64,000 nucleotides of DNA from Roseburia sp. 1XD42-69 (GTDB taxonomy: Bacteria > Bacillota > Clostridia > Lachnospirales > Lachnospiraceae). Positions 1 to 7,598 of the stretch are shown here, piece by piece (positions within the stretch are counted from its first letter, which is position 1; each line of letters starts with the position of its first letter). Position numbers and translations under genes: made by a program. The stretch is from assembly GCF_003612565.1 (NCBI RefSeq), contig NZ_RAZG01000020.1, positions 1 to 64,000 on the forward strand, in the 5' to 3' direction. The notes beneath the pieces are model-generated. The model was not told the DNA's origin and searched no databases. It saw nothing but the letters and a program-made list of their open reading frames with translations.

Positions 1-32
1 TTTTTTAGGTCGATAGTCTGTAAAACGCTCAT
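1..32 (-). CDS. ABC transporter ATP-binding protein, N-terminal end only
   Basis: The minus strand shows an ATG at 32-30 preceded by a good AAAGGAG ribosome site, and it encodes MSVLQTIDLK before leaving the window. This opening resembles the ATPase subunit of BceAB/MacB-type antimicrobial-peptide ABC transporters, which commonly follow a two-component pair. The gene just upstream on the same strand is indeed the tail of a sensor kinase, which fits that arrangement. Only ten codons are visible, so the family call rests mainly on context. Confidence 0.5.
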   Translation of the reverse strand, partial: MSVLQTIDLK

Positions 33-209
33 ATTCAAAACTCCTTTCAAGGCTTCCTGCCTGTTGATAAGGGTATTATAAAACCCAAATGTCCGCGAAA
101 TGTTACAGCAGCCAAAAAATTTCATTGAAAATAGGTATAAAATATTACAACGCTCGGACATTTCAAAATAATTTACGGCGGGCAGCCGGAAATGGCCGTC
201 CGCTGCGTT
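33..209 (-). promoter_or_regulatory. Intergenic promoter region with a long inverted repeat upstream of the ABC gene
   Basis: Between the kinase stop and the ABC start lies an AT-rich stretch. AAATGTCCG at 87-95 and its exact reverse complement CGGACATTT at 155-163 form a widely spaced dyad, and a TATAAT-like hexamer on the minus strand lies between the dyad and the ABC start. Two-component regulators of peptide-antibiotic transporters often bind such sites, so this may be the response-regulator target. No strong -35 box is visible. Confidence 0.4.
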
Positions 210-525
210 CTATTTTGTCGGCAGCATAATAGAAAATTCCGAACCCTTGCCCAGCTCCGAAACCACTTTGATATAGCCGCCCTGCCGCGTTACGATCTCG
301 CGGGCCAGATATAGGCCAATGCCCACGCCCTGCTGTTCGTGTACTTCTTCCTCACGATAGAAGCGCCGGAAGATGGCGGCCTGATTGCTTTCGGAAATGC
401 CCTTGCCGGTGTCGGCAACTTTGATCTCCACATACATTTCCCACAGTACCACTGACACAGCGATTTTCCCGCCTGCCGGGGTGTACTTCACCGCATTGTC
501 CAGCAGGTTAAAAAGGGCTTGGGAA
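210..525 (-). pseudogene. Sensor histidine kinase, C-terminal ATPase fragment
   Basis: On the minus strand, ending at the stop at 210-212, about 105 codons encode the catalytic end of a HisKA/HATPase_c kinase: the N-box (ALFNLLDNAVKYTPAGG), the G1 box (VADTGKGIS), the F region (IFRRFYREE), and the G2 box (GVGIGLYLAREIV). The membrane, HAMP and phospho-acceptor regions are missing. Before the N-box the reading frame continues into sequence that does not look like a kinase, and a plus-strand toxin reading frame begins at almost the same place. The kinase therefore looks cut by a recombination event near position 525. Its partner would have been the ABC transporter to the left. Confidence 0.7.
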
Positions 526-535
526 TAATGTCTAT

Positions 536-1015
536 ATGGAGTACGGGGCAATGAACATGAACCGTATGCCGGGAGGGGACAGTAAGGAGTCGTTTGGCAA
601 TAACCAGTCCGTTCAAAAGTTGAAAGACCAGAATAGTATGTCTGGAACCATTGGAGGGAATGCAGGAAGTCCAGTTTCAATAACGGAAAAAACTTTAGAT
701 ATGGCATTGGATCCTGAAACTTATGCATACGTTATAGCTAAAAAATATGGTATAAATTTAAGAGGGTCAGGACAAAACATAACTATTAAATACAATCCCA
801 ATATACGTCCGGGAATATATGGGAGAACCTTGGGAGTCAATCCTTATGTTATAGAAATTGGTCCAGATGCGTTAATGAGTGAAACAGAGTTGGCAAATAC
901 AATTGCACATGAACTAAATCATGCACGTGATTTTATTAAAGGTGGTCATGCAACGGAGCCACCGGCTTATAGTGCCGGTAATGCGCTATCTGATTATATT
1001 AATGGAGGAAGATAG
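536..1015 (+). CDS. Zincin-like metallopeptidase toxin fragment (polymorphic toxin C-terminus)
   Basis: The 159-residue product has a low-complexity, Gly/Ser/Asn-rich N-terminal third and a C-terminal domain with the zinc-peptidase motif HELNH at residues 125-129 (context IAHELNHARDF), followed by acidic and Tyr residues that could complete a metal site. Such short HExxH domains occur as C-terminal toxin modules of polymorphic toxins. The frame is open upstream to about 512 with no clear ribosome site, and it starts right at the broken kinase, so this is probably the detached tip of a larger toxin. The next gene begins one base after its stop, as expected for a toxin-immunity pair. Activity and target are inferred; the motif is seen. 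Confidence 0.5.
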   Translation: MEYGAMNMNRMPGGDSKESFGNNQSVQKLKDQNSMSGTIGGNAGSPVSITEKTLDMALDPETYAYVIAKKYGINLRGSGQNITIKYNPNIRPGIYGRTLGVNPYVIEIGPDALMSETELANTIAHELNHARDFIKGGHATEPPAYSAGNALSDYINGGR

Positions 1016-1345
1016 ATGTGGATAGATAATGATGATAGAATAATGGAAATATTAGATTATATTGAAAAACCAAGTAAAGAATGTTTTCCTGTAACTTGCC
1101 CTATTTGTGGAAAAAGAGAGGGGCACTTATATTTTCATAGGTATATGCAAGGTAATGCTCGTGGGGGCATGTGGACTTGGTGTAGTGCATGTCGTCATAG
1201 TGCTCATGCTACATATCGTGTGCCGAAATTTTGGGAAAACTTAAAGGATATAAATTTTGCAAAACTGGCAAGCCATCCTGATTATTTAGAAGAGAAAAAA
1301 AATTGTATTGATGAGTGGAATAATAAGTTGATATTTAAAAGGTAG
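1016..1345 (+). CDS. Small zinc-ribbon protein, probable immunity partner
   Basis: This 109-residue soluble protein directly follows the HELNH toxin-like fragment (ATG immediately after its stop, with GGAGG overlapping the end of that frame). It has a CPICGK motif near residue 29 and a second pair CSACRH near residue 57, so it probably binds one zinc, and it is rich in aromatic and charged residues. I do not recognise a named family. The tight coupling to a toxin-like gene and the small acidic/aromatic make-up suggest an immunity protein. The local DNA is clearly more AT-rich than the housekeeping operons further right, in line with acquired DNA. Confidence 0.4.
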   Translation: MWIDNDDRIMEILDYIEKPSKECFPVTCPICGKREGHLYFHRYMQGNARGGMWTWCSACRHSAHATYRVPKFWENLKDINFAKLASHPDYLEEKKNCIDEWNNKLIFKR

Positions 1346-2290
1346 TGCAGAATGCGACACTATGAAAAAAGTCTGTAAATGCAGATCTTCTATGGTAATA
1401 ATGGAAAAGGAAGGGACGGGTGTAACCGCTGTGTTGGCGGTTTTGGGTGGGGCTGTCGTACTAAGCAATTCGTGCGCAGCTCCTTTTTTGTGTAAAAAAA
1501 ATACAGCCGGACTTCTTTTGATAAATCCATCCTGTCCAGTTCGCCGGAGTATACGTCAGACTTTCGGAGAATCGTCTGATATTCCCCGTCACCGATAACG
1601 ATACCGTTCATGACACCGTTCATGCGTGTGTCCATGAGCTGGTATAATGCAGAGTCTTTCTCCAATCCTTCCTTCCGTGGTGTCGTAACTTACCTTTGTT
1701 TTGGCGGGTTAGCAAGTGGAAAAAGAAATTATAAAAAATTCATGTTTGTCAATGCGATTGAAGAATCTGCCAAGAACCGTCCTGTCCGTACTCCAGTAAA
1801 TGTAAAGTTTATTGAAACTGAGGATGAACTGAGAGAATTTATGAGATTCAGGGAACAGAAAGCAAGGGAGAAATTAAATGCCAGTAATGAATAAATTTTT
1901 TGCAATCAATATCCGCAAGTATTTGGCATAAGGAGATGACCAAGAAGCCGGGGAGCCTGCGCTTGTTAAGCTGCTCTGATGCGGCTGCGCTGCGCTGGAA
2001 AGTATGGATTTTGTCGGCAGAAGCGTAATTTGTCGAATCGCAGATTGGGCGGGATAAATGGGGTAAAAGTCATTGAACCCTAACGGCGGCACAGGCGGCA
2101 ATCTTGAATTGATGCCATAGAGTACATAGATGATAATCTTGGTAATATGCTGTTTTTTACGATATAAAAAGTGAAAGCCGGAGAAGGTGGATTGTATAAA
2201 ATGAATAAATCATTTTCCGTTGCAAATCTATAACTATATTCCAGAAGAAATCCGTGCTAAGGTCAATATAAAAAAGCATGGAGGTTTCAA
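1346..2290. other. Degraded gene-poor stretch with short coding relics
   Basis: About 945 bases hold no convincing complete gene. Two pieces look like relics. On the minus strand, about 1480-1665 encodes a fragment starting MEKDSALYQLMDTRMNG, which stays open and protein-like for around 60 codons. On the plus strand, about 1715-1894 encodes a charged fragment ending FMRFREQKAREKLNASNE. Neither was recognised. From 1895 to 2290 I see only scattered stops and no structured RNA. Together with the broken kinase to the left, this looks like a decayed mobile or toxin region. Confidence 0.4.
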
Positions 2291-2632
2291 ATGAAAGATT
2301 TAAAAAAGCAAATTGGCACACGTATCAGAAATCGGAGAATACAAATGCATTTTACCCAGGAAAGGCTTGCAGAGCTGGCAAATGTGACGCCCCAGACCAT
2401 TTCCAGCGCTGAGCGTGGGACAAAAGAATTGCGTATCGTAAACTTTTATCAAATCTGCATCGCCCTGGAGGTGAGTTCAGAGTATCTGCTATTTGGGAAA
2501 AACGTATCATCAAATAAATGTTCATTTATCGAGAAGATTTCTCTTCTGTCCTCCAAACATTTTCAATGCTTTGAAAAAATCACAGAAAATTTTATTGAAG
2601 CTGTGGAAGCATCCGAACATATAACAAAATAA
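2291..2632 (+). CDS. XRE-family HTH regulator
   Basis: The 113-residue protein has an N-terminal Cro/C1-type helix-turn-helix at about residues 9-62 (RRIQMHFTQERLAELANVTPQTISSAERGTKE, split here only by reading), followed by a variable C-terminal tail. It is a distant paralogue of the two XRE genes at 2736 and 9470 and shares with the latter the upstream string GCATGGAGGTTTCAAATG that holds its ribosome site. It probably acts as a DNA-binding repressor for this accessory island, perhaps with phage or toxin genes as targets. It has its own spacing from the next gene (103 bases), so it is likely separately transcribed. Confidence 0.75.
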   Translation: MKDLKKQIGTRIRNRRIQMHFTQERLAELANVTPQTISSAERGTKELRIVNFYQICIALEVSSEYLLFGKNVSSNKCSFIEKISLLSSKHFQCFEKITENFIEAVEASEHITK

Positions 2633-2668
2633 AATAGAATTTAAATTATAGCATGGGATAATTTAAAA

Positions 2669-2735
2669 CATGGTCGCTTATAAATTCATGTGAAAGAAGG
2701 TATGATATAACTATACCTACACATGGAGGGTTCAA
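2669..2735 (+). promoter_or_regulatory. Promoter and putative XRE operator of the left agr half
   Basis: A 22-base element starting CATGGTCGC and ending ATTCATG at 2669-2690 is repeated exactly at 9402-9423, in front of the second XRE gene. In both copies a TATGAT -10-like hexamer lies 32 bases after the start of the element (2701-2706 here), followed by ATACCTAC and a GGAGG ribosome site. The CATG ends make an imperfect dyad. Identical placement before two paralogous XRE genes suggests an autoregulatory operator. Confidence 0.55.
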
Positions 2736-3119
2736 ATGATAAATTTGCGGGAACAAATGGGGGAACGGATTAAAAAGCGCCGAAAGCAGATGTATCTAAC
2801 CCAGGATAAGCTGGCGGAACAGGCAGGTTTGACTACCCAAACCATTTCCAGTGCAGAGCACGGCACGAAGGGGCTTCGGCCGGAAAGTCTATTAAAAATC
2901 TGCACGGTTCTTGAGATTACTCCAAATGATTTATATCTTGGAGGAAGTTCATCCCTGGAGATGAATCTTGTCATTGAAAGTACGGAACATATGCAGTTAG
3001 AGGAATTACGCCGCCTGGAAAGTTATGTGCATCATCAAATAGCAATTCGGGAGACAAAAATGGCAATTAAAGAGGAAGCAGAGGCGAAGGATAGTCTTAT
3101 ACGAGAAGGAGAAAGATAA
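2736..3119 (+). CDS. XRE-family HTH regulator, left agr copy
   Basis: The 127-residue protein has a Cro/C1 helix-turn-helix at about residues 10-65 (LTQDKLAEQAGLTTQTISS) and a C-terminal helical segment with a conserved MQLEELRRLESYVHHQIAIRE region. It is nearly identical in its first 110 residues to the protein at 9470, also at DNA level. Its stop abuts the ATG of the AgrA-like regulator, so the two are co-transcribed and probably translationally coupled. It likely controls its own promoter through the 22-base element shared by both copies, adding a second input on top of peptide signalling. Confidence 0.8.
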   Translation: MINLREQMGERIKKRRKQMYLTQDKLAEQAGLTTQTISSAEHGTKGLRPESLLKICTVLEITPNDLYLGGSSSLEMNLVIESTEHMQLEELRRLESYVHHQIAIRETKMAIKEEAEAKDSLIREGER

Positions 3120-3848
3120 ATGCTGAGAGTTGCTGTTTGTGATGATGAAAAGATAATAGCAAATCAGATGGAAAAATGCGTTTTGGATATTTGCAGACGG
3201 GAAAATATACCGGTGGATACAGATGTGTTTTATAGTGGAAAATCTTTAGAGCAGGAAATATATAAAGGTACATATTATGATTTGATTTACATGGACATCC
3301 AGATGGCAAAAGGAGACGGAATCACGGCAGCTAAAAATATCCGCAAGATAGACGAAAATGCATTGTTGATTTATGTTTCTGGATACGACAAATATTTAAT
3401 GGAATTATTTCGCTTAGATGTTTTTACTTTTATTAAAAAACCCATAGATAATCTGCAGTTTGAGAAAATATTTTTGGATGCAAACCGCAAAATTAACAGG
3501 CAGAGGTTATATTTTAATTACCAGTATAAAAAGCAGGAGTTTAAACTGCTCTGTATGGATATTTTATTTTTTGAGAGTACCGGAAGGAAGATTATTATAC
3601 ACGTAAAAGAGGGAGGCGAAAGAGTTTTTAACGGAAAGTTATCAGCAGTGGAAGAGTGGTCGGTGAATGGAAAAATTCCTTTTTTAAGAATCCACCAGTC
3701 TTACCTGGTAAATTACCATCATATAAGTGCACGGTCAAAAACAGAGGTAAAGCTTACGGACGGTACAAAGCTGCCAGTAAGCGAAGAGAGACAAAAAGCT
3801 TTTAGCAATAGTTACAGCAGGCTTCTGGGCAGCGAGATAGATATGTAA
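3120..3848 (+). CDS. agrA: AgrA-like LytTR response regulator
   Basis: The 242-residue protein combines a receiver domain (residues 1-120; acidic pocket CDDE at 7-10 and phospho-acceptor Asp59 in YMDIQM; conserved Lys in FIKKP) with a LytTR DNA-binding domain (about 140-238, with FFESTGRKIIIHVKEG, FLRIHQSYLVNYHHI and LPVSEERQKAF). This is the AgrA/ComE architecture. Usually agrA lies beside agrC; here the kinase agrC is 6 kb away, beyond the toxin cassette. Tandem LytTR-type repeats lie just after its stop and in front of agrD, so it is the likely activator of both. It begins directly at the stop of the XRE gene. Confidence 0.85.
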   Translation: MLRVAVCDDEKIIANQMEKCVLDICRRENIPVDTDVFYSGKSLEQEIYKGTYYDLIYMDIQMAKGDGITAAKNIRKIDENALLIYVSGYDKYLMELFRLDVFTFIKKPIDNLQFEKIFLDANRKINRQRLYFNYQYKKQEFKLLCMDILFFESTGRKIIIHVKEGGERVFNGKLSAVEEWSVNGKIPFLRIHQSYLVNYHHISARSKTEVKLTDGTKLPVSEERQKAFSNSYSRLLGSEIDM

Positions 3849-3852
3849 AATT

Positions 3853-3932
3853 GGGGGAATTTTACAGGATACCTGGTATTTTTGATAGATTAATTAAATA
3901 AAGAAAATTTTAATGTATGCTATAGGTATATT
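3853..3932 (+). promoter_or_regulatory. Tandem LytTR-type sites and promoter of the toxin cassette
   Basis: TTTTACAG at 3860-3867 and TTTTGATAG at 3880-3888 form a direct repeat whose ACAG/ATAG cores are 21 bp apart, two helical turns, as in AgrA/ComE/PlnC-type targets. The arrangement is copied before agrD (11103-11131), where GGTATTTTTGA.AGATTA and, further on, ATGTAT.CT are conserved at the same distances. Candidate -10 boxes are TATGCT at 3916-3921 and TATATT at 3927-3932, each at the same offset in the agrD copy. I infer peptide-dependent activation by the AgrA-like protein. Confidence 0.65.
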
Positions 3933-3967
3933 CCAGAACGAAAATATCTTATGAAATAGGAATGGAT

Positions 3968-4044
3968 TATGCCATCTGAAAAGGAATGACAGAAAAAAGA
4001 TACTTGCGCTTCTTTCTGTCATGTCTGGCATATTTTAGTTTTTT
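3968..4044 (+). terminator. Compound hairpin with T-tract in the toxin-cassette leader
   Basis: An outer stem TATGCCA/TGGCATA (3968-3974 with 4026-4032) encloses a perfect 10-bp stem ATGACAGAAA/TTTCTGTCAT (3986-3995 with 4013-4022). It is followed by TTTTAGTTTTTT. This has the form of an intrinsic terminator and lies downstream of the LytTR-site promoter but upstream of the first toxin gene, so it may end a short RNA or act as an attenuator. Confidence 0.6.
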
Positions 4045-4114
4045 AGCAGTCGGGCACATAGGTGGTTTGGGCTGCTTTTTTTTATTTAGATTATTATGCT
4101 GCAGAAGGGGGTAG
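3986..4114 (+). other. Possible 42-codon hydrophobic peptide frame overlapping the leader hairpins
   Basis: An open frame from ATG at 3986 to TAG at 4112-4114 would encode MTEKRYLRFFLSCLAYFSFL followed by a Gly-rich and Cys-containing hydrophobic tail ending CCRRG. A purine-rich AAAGGA lies directly against the ATG, too close for good initiation. The frame overlaps both terminator-like hairpins, whose palindromic and T-rich bases alone could produce Phe/Leu codons. It could be a leader or membrane peptide, but chance is the simpler explanation. Confidence 0.15.
4045..4083 (+). terminator. Second terminator-like hairpin before the first toxin gene
   Basis: GCAGTC at 4046-4051 pairs with GGCTGC at 4070-4075 (one wobble), followed at once by eight T residues. 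It lies 2 bases after the T-tract of the preceding compound hairpin, giving two tandem terminator signals between the promoter and the toxin start at 4121. Confidence 0.5.
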
Positions 4115-4120
4115 TGCAAG

Positions 4121-5215
4121 ATGGCAAATGAAGGAAAAGATACATATTCGTCATTGGAGCCGGGAGGCAGTGTAACAGTGTTGAGTATGGAGGGAGGGGA
4201 GATGAACCTTTTTGGCAGCACTTATACCTCCTTAGAGTTAAGTGAAACAAGGTCTTATCCCAAAATTCAGGATGACCTGATTGCCATTCCGCCGGATCCT
4301 ACCAAGGGATTGATTGCCGGTTTGGCAGTGGCGGCAGTTTTTGCCGGCCTGGCCATTGCCACAGTTGCAACAGGCGGAGCGGCATTGGCAGCTGTTGCCC
4401 TGGCCGGTGCAGCCGTTGGTACAACTGCGGCAGCAGTGGGGATGTACCAAAGCGACATAGAAAATGGGTATGACAGGAGTGTGGGGGAATATGCCATGGG
4501 ACTTGCAGGCGGGGCCGCCCTCGGTGCAATAGCTGGGGCATTTCTTTACTGGACTGCGGCGGCAGCTCCTGCAGCCGGGGCTATTGCTTCAATGGATGCA
4601 GGGTATTATTTAGGTGTTTCAGGCTTTACACAAAATGTTGTACCTGCTATAGTAACAAATGGAGTATATGGGCTTACCATTACCACCGGGGCTTATACGG
4701 TCAATGATATATATGCAAACAACAGCGGTTATAATGTTGTTTTGGATAAAGTATTTGATAATGACAGGGAAGCTTATGAGGCCTTTGGATTGGCGTTATG
4801 GTTTACAAACGGGGCGGTTGTAGAGTATGTTTCCATAAACGCATATCGCGGGATTGATAAACAGGGGGTGCAATACGAAAGGGGGAGCCAGGAGAATACA
4901 TCGTCTCAGAAACCATATGCGAAACACAGACCCAGCTATGGGCCAGGTCAAGTGGAACAAGTTTGGGAAAATGCAAAAGACCCTGTAACAGGAAAAGTAT
5001 ATGACCCTTCGGGAGCAGAGATTACATGGGATCGTACCCGGCCCAGAAGCGGACAATGGGATATGGGCCATATACCGGGACAAAAATATTCTGATATGTA
5101 TAAATTATATATGGATGGACAAATGACCCTGGAAGAGTTTCTTGAATGGTATAGAAATCCCGCAAACTACCGTCCTGAATTGCCAAGTACCAATCGAGGC
5201 CACAAATTTGAATGA
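4121..5215 (+). CDS. Polymorphic toxin with C-terminal GH-E (HNH/ENDO VII) nuclease domain
   Basis: The 364-residue protein has no classical signal peptide. Residues 1-250 are a carrier region shared almost exactly with the protein at 8010: a short polar lead with PGGS and GGEMNLFGSTYTSLEL, then two Ala/Gly-rich hydrophobic stretches (about 62-107 and 124-155) that could insert in a membrane. After the junction KQGVQYE, residues 265-364 are a GH-E type nuclease: WDMGHIPGQKYS (Gly316-His317) and the closing RPELPSTNRGHKFE with the conserved terminal Glu. GH-E domains are known as DNase-type tips of bacterial polymorphic toxins. The following ankyrin protein is the probable immunity protein. 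The nearby VgrG and DUF4280 genes suggest delivery on a spike complex. Confidence 0.8.
   Translation: MANEGKDTYSSLEPGGSVTVLSMEGGEMNLFGSTYTSLELSETRSYPKIQDDLIAIPPDPTKGLIAGLAVAAVFAGLAIATVATGGAALAAVALAGAAVGTTAAAVGMYQSDIENGYDRSVGEYAMGLAGGAALGAIAGAFLYWTAAAAPAAGAIASMDAGYYLGVSGFTQNVVPAIVTNGVYGLTITTGAYTVNDIYANNSGYNVVLDKVFDNDREAYEAFGLALWFTNGAVVEYVSINAYRGIDKQGVQYERGSQENTSSQKPYAKHRPSYGPGQVEQVWENAKDPVTGKVYDPSGAEITWDRTRPRSGQWDMGHIPGQKYSDMYKLYMDGQMTLEEFLEWYRNPANYRPELPSTNRGHKFE
4134..4880 (+). repeat. Long direct repeat, copy 1 (shared toxin carrier region)
   Basis: This roughly 0.75-kb stretch, coding for the carrier region of the GH-E toxin, is repeated with few changes at about 8023-8770 in the TNT toxin gene. 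Similarity stops sharply after the codons for QGVQYE. The pair is large and close enough to recombine, which would swap or delete toxin tips. Confidence 0.85.
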
Positions 5216-5223
5216 GGTGACAA

Positions 5224-5754
5224 ATGAATATAGAAAAATGCGATTTTGGGACAGTTATCAGTTTAGGAAGTTTGGAAGATTTTTGTGCGAAGTTAGAGCA
5301 GGAAGGGAAAAAAGCCGGGGAAGTTTTTGATTTCACTGACGCAAAGGGGATGAGCCTGCTTGAAGTGAGTTTGGCGGCAGGAAAATTTGATATTGCAAAT
5401 TATTTGCTGTCTAATAACTGTAAAGTAAATCATGTTTCCAGTGAAGGGTGTAATGAATTTCATTATATTGCCAGCAGAATAAGATATGAGGGGGCATTGG
5501 AAGTTGCTGAAATCTTATTAGAAAGAGGAGTATCTTTAGCACAGAAAGATAAAAAGTATGGAAATTCAGCATTCTTTACTTTATGCCAGGAAATTTTTAA
5601 GGTTCGGACTGAGGAGACAATGAAATTTTTAGAAAATTGTCTGAAAAGGATAGAGGATTTTGATGCTTGTAATAAAGCGGGATACAGTATCAGAATGTTA
5701 ATTAACCAGCGGGGAACTGAGAGATTAAATCAGATAATGGAGAGTAAGAGATGA
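5224..5754 (+). CDS. Ankyrin-repeat protein, probable immunity to the GH-E toxin
   Basis: The 176-residue soluble protein contains two to three ankyrin-like helical repeats (around residues 40-75, SLLEVSLAAGKFDIANYLLS, and 78-115, with ALEVAEILLERGVSLAQKDK). It starts 8 bases after the nuclease-toxin stop, with GAGGTGA as its ribosome site. Ankyrin proteins are a known class of immunity proteins next to nuclease toxins, where they bind and block the toxin domain. Its stop overlaps the next gene's start (ATGA), so the toxin, this gene and the DUF2185 gene form one transcript. Confidence 0.6.
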   Translation: MNIEKCDFGTVISLGSLEDFCAKLEQEGKKAGEVFDFTDAKGMSLLEVSLAAGKFDIANYLLSNNCKVNHVSSEGCNEFHYIASRIRYEGALEVAEILLERGVSLAQKDKKYGNSAFFTLCQEIFKVRTEETMKFLENCLKRIEDFDACNKAGYSIRMLINQRGTERLNQIMESKR

Positions 5755-6080
5755 AGAAAAGTATGAATATGGGCGGCTCTATTGTATCCAAAAATATTTT
5801 GGAAAAAAAAGGCAGATTAAAATGGTGTTTTCGGGAGAACGGCGTAAATGAAATAGATAACGGATGGCGTTTCCTATCTGAAATAGATACCGATGAATAC
5901 CTGAAAAATGCTGCCAATATGGTCGTGTGTGACTGGGGGACTATTTTTGAAATTGAACCGGCTATTTTACCTATTTTTGACATGCCGGTGGGTACAGATT
6001 TAACGCTGGTGTATGAAGGGCAAAAAAAGTATTTTATATTTACAGATACCGGTGAAAAATGTGTATTTGGGAGCGAATAA
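5751..6080 (+). CDS. DUF2185 (Imm33-like) immunity protein
   Basis: The 109-residue protein matches the DUF2185 pattern: GGSIVSKNILEKKGRLKWCF, then NEIDNGWRFLSEIDTDEYL, then ANMVVCDWGTIFEIEPAIL and a C-terminal strand with KKYFIFTDTG. In polymorphic-toxin loci this family (also called Imm33) appears as an immunity protein. It overlaps the ankyrin gene by 4 bases. No separate toxin tip lies between the two immunity-like genes, so it may protect against a toxin that has been lost, or against a relative's toxin. Confidence 0.65.
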   Translation: MKKSMNMGGSIVSKNILEKKGRLKWCFRENGVNEIDNGWRFLSEIDTDEYLKNAANMVVCDWGTIFEIEPAILPIFDMPVGTDLTLVYEGQKKYFIFTDTGEKCVFGSE

Positions 6081-6135
6081 GATGTATAAGTTTGAAAGGG
6101 CTTCATAATATACCGCTGAGAAAGGGGGAACCCAA

Positions 6136-7551
6136 GTGAGGGACAGGATAATCCGTTTGTCTATGGCATCTTTTGTGGCCTTACAGGAAGTGTATATCCA
6201 CAAAAAGGCAAATGAGCACGGTATGGCAGTTATCCGGGGGGTGATTGCAGAGGGCAGCGAAGGGGAATTGTTTAAAAATGCGGAGAGCGGGAATGCTTCG
6301 CTGTACATACTGGATGAAAAAGGAAAGAGGAAAGATATTTTTTCCGGTATTATAGACAGTATGGAGGTAAAAAACGCAGGGGGCGTCAAAACGGCCCGGA
6401 TTGTGTTGTCAGGCAGTACAAAGCTTATGGATTGCGTCAAGCATACCCGCACTTTTCAAAACCAAGGGATGACATATGACGAGCTTTTAGAAGAGATAAA
6501 TGCCGGATATGAAAAAGTCTCCTGCATTCCAAATTGCAAGGTAGAAAATCCAATTAAAAAGTTAATTGTTCAGTACAAAGAGACGGACTGGGAATTTTTA
6601 AAGCGGATGGCGTCCCGGTTTTATCAGCCTCTCCTGCCGGATTACGCCGGGGAGGGGATACGCTATTCCTTTGGCCTTTCTGCAAAGGTGCCGGAAAAAA
6701 AGCTGGATGTGTACAGTTTTTCCACCGGAAATGCAAGAGAGGAATTTCTTATGAAAGAGGGACAGATACCGGAGATTATTGCGGATGATTTTACTTTTTA
6801 TAAAGTAAAGAGCAGGGAGTATTTGGAACTTGGAGAGCGGACAGTTTTATGTCATCATGATTTTTTTGTGTATGAAGCTGTAAGTGTCTTAGAAGGAGAA
6901 GAATTGGTGCACACTTATACCCTGCGCAGGGAAGGAGGGTTTCAAACACCATCCAGACATAACAGAGGACTTATCGGGGCATCTCTTGATGCCGCTGTTC
7001 TTGCTGTGGATAAGGATACGGTAAAAATTGTGGTGGCGGTGGATAAAAAACAGGAGGAATCAAAGGCAAAGTGGTTTCCATATTCCACAGTGTATTCCTC
7101 GCCGGACGGATCTGGCTGGTATTGTATGCCCGAAAGAGGGGATAAGGTGAGGCTGTATTTTCCCAGCGAGTACGAGGATGAGGGATATGTCATAAGTGCG
7201 ATTAACCTAGGGAATACCGGGGATTCGGAAGCGGGAAAGGGGCAGCCGAGAAGCGATCCGGCCAGGAAAGCCATATCCAATATGCATGGCAAGCAGGTTA
7301 CTTTTACACCTGGGGCGGTGATTCTTACGAATAATAAAGGTATGACGGTAGCTTTGGATGATGAAAAGGGAGTAATGATTGCATCCAATAAGAATGTGAC
7401 AGTTTCTGCGGAGGATAGTATTGTTCTGAAAAGTGATATGAGAATGGATATTCAGGCCACAAAAAGTATTAAATTGGCACGGGGAGACAGTAGTATAACG
7501 TTTGAAGATGAGCTGAAACTGAAGGGGACCAGCTTACAGGTGAAGGAATAA
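6136..7551 (+). CDS. VgrG-like spike protein
   Basis: The 471-residue protein has a gp27-like/phage late control D region (about residues 15-260; domain landmarks are the DYAGEGIRYSFG stretch and KETDWEFLKRMASRFYQPLL), a middle OB-like segment (GWYCMPERGDKVRLYFPSEY) typical of gp5/VgrG, and a C-terminal repetitive beta-rich part (VMIASNKNVTVSAEDSIVLK) like a needle. VgrG proteins form the trimeric spike of contractile injection machines and carry effectors. Start: GTG at 6136 after AAAGGGGG; an ATG at 6163 is an alternative. It stands between two toxin-immunity sets, and no sheath, tube or baseplate genes are in the window. Confidence 0.75.
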   Translation: MRDRIIRLSMASFVALQEVYIHKKANEHGMAVIRGVIAEGSEGELFKNAESGNASLYILDEKGKRKDIFSGIIDSMEVKNAGGVKTARIVLSGSTKLMDCVKHTRTFQNQGMTYDELLEEINAGYEKVSCIPNCKVENPIKKLIVQYKETDWEFLKRMASRFYQPLLPDYAGEGIRYSFGLSAKVPEKKLDVYSFSTGNAREEFLMKEGQIPEIIADDFTFYKVKSREYLELGERTVLCHHDFFVYEAVSVLEGEELVHTYTLRREGGFQTPSRHNRGLIGASLDAAVLAVDKDTVKIVVAVDKKQEESKAKWFPYSTVYSSPDGSGWYCMPERGDKVRLYFPSEYEDEGYVISAINLGNTGDSEAGKGQPRSDPARKAISNMHGKQVTFTPGAVILTNNKGMTVALDDEKGVMIASNKNVTVSAEDSIVLKSDMRMDIQATKSIKLARGDSSITFEDELKLKGTSLQVKE

Positions 7552-7598
7552 AGGTCTTATATGATAAATTATTGTGAACGAAGGTGAGGTAATGCAAA

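Noticed and set aside
1362..1598. 78-codon plus-strand frame after the zinc-ribbon gene
   Set aside because: No ribosome site, mixed composition, and it overlaps a more protein-like minus-strand relic.
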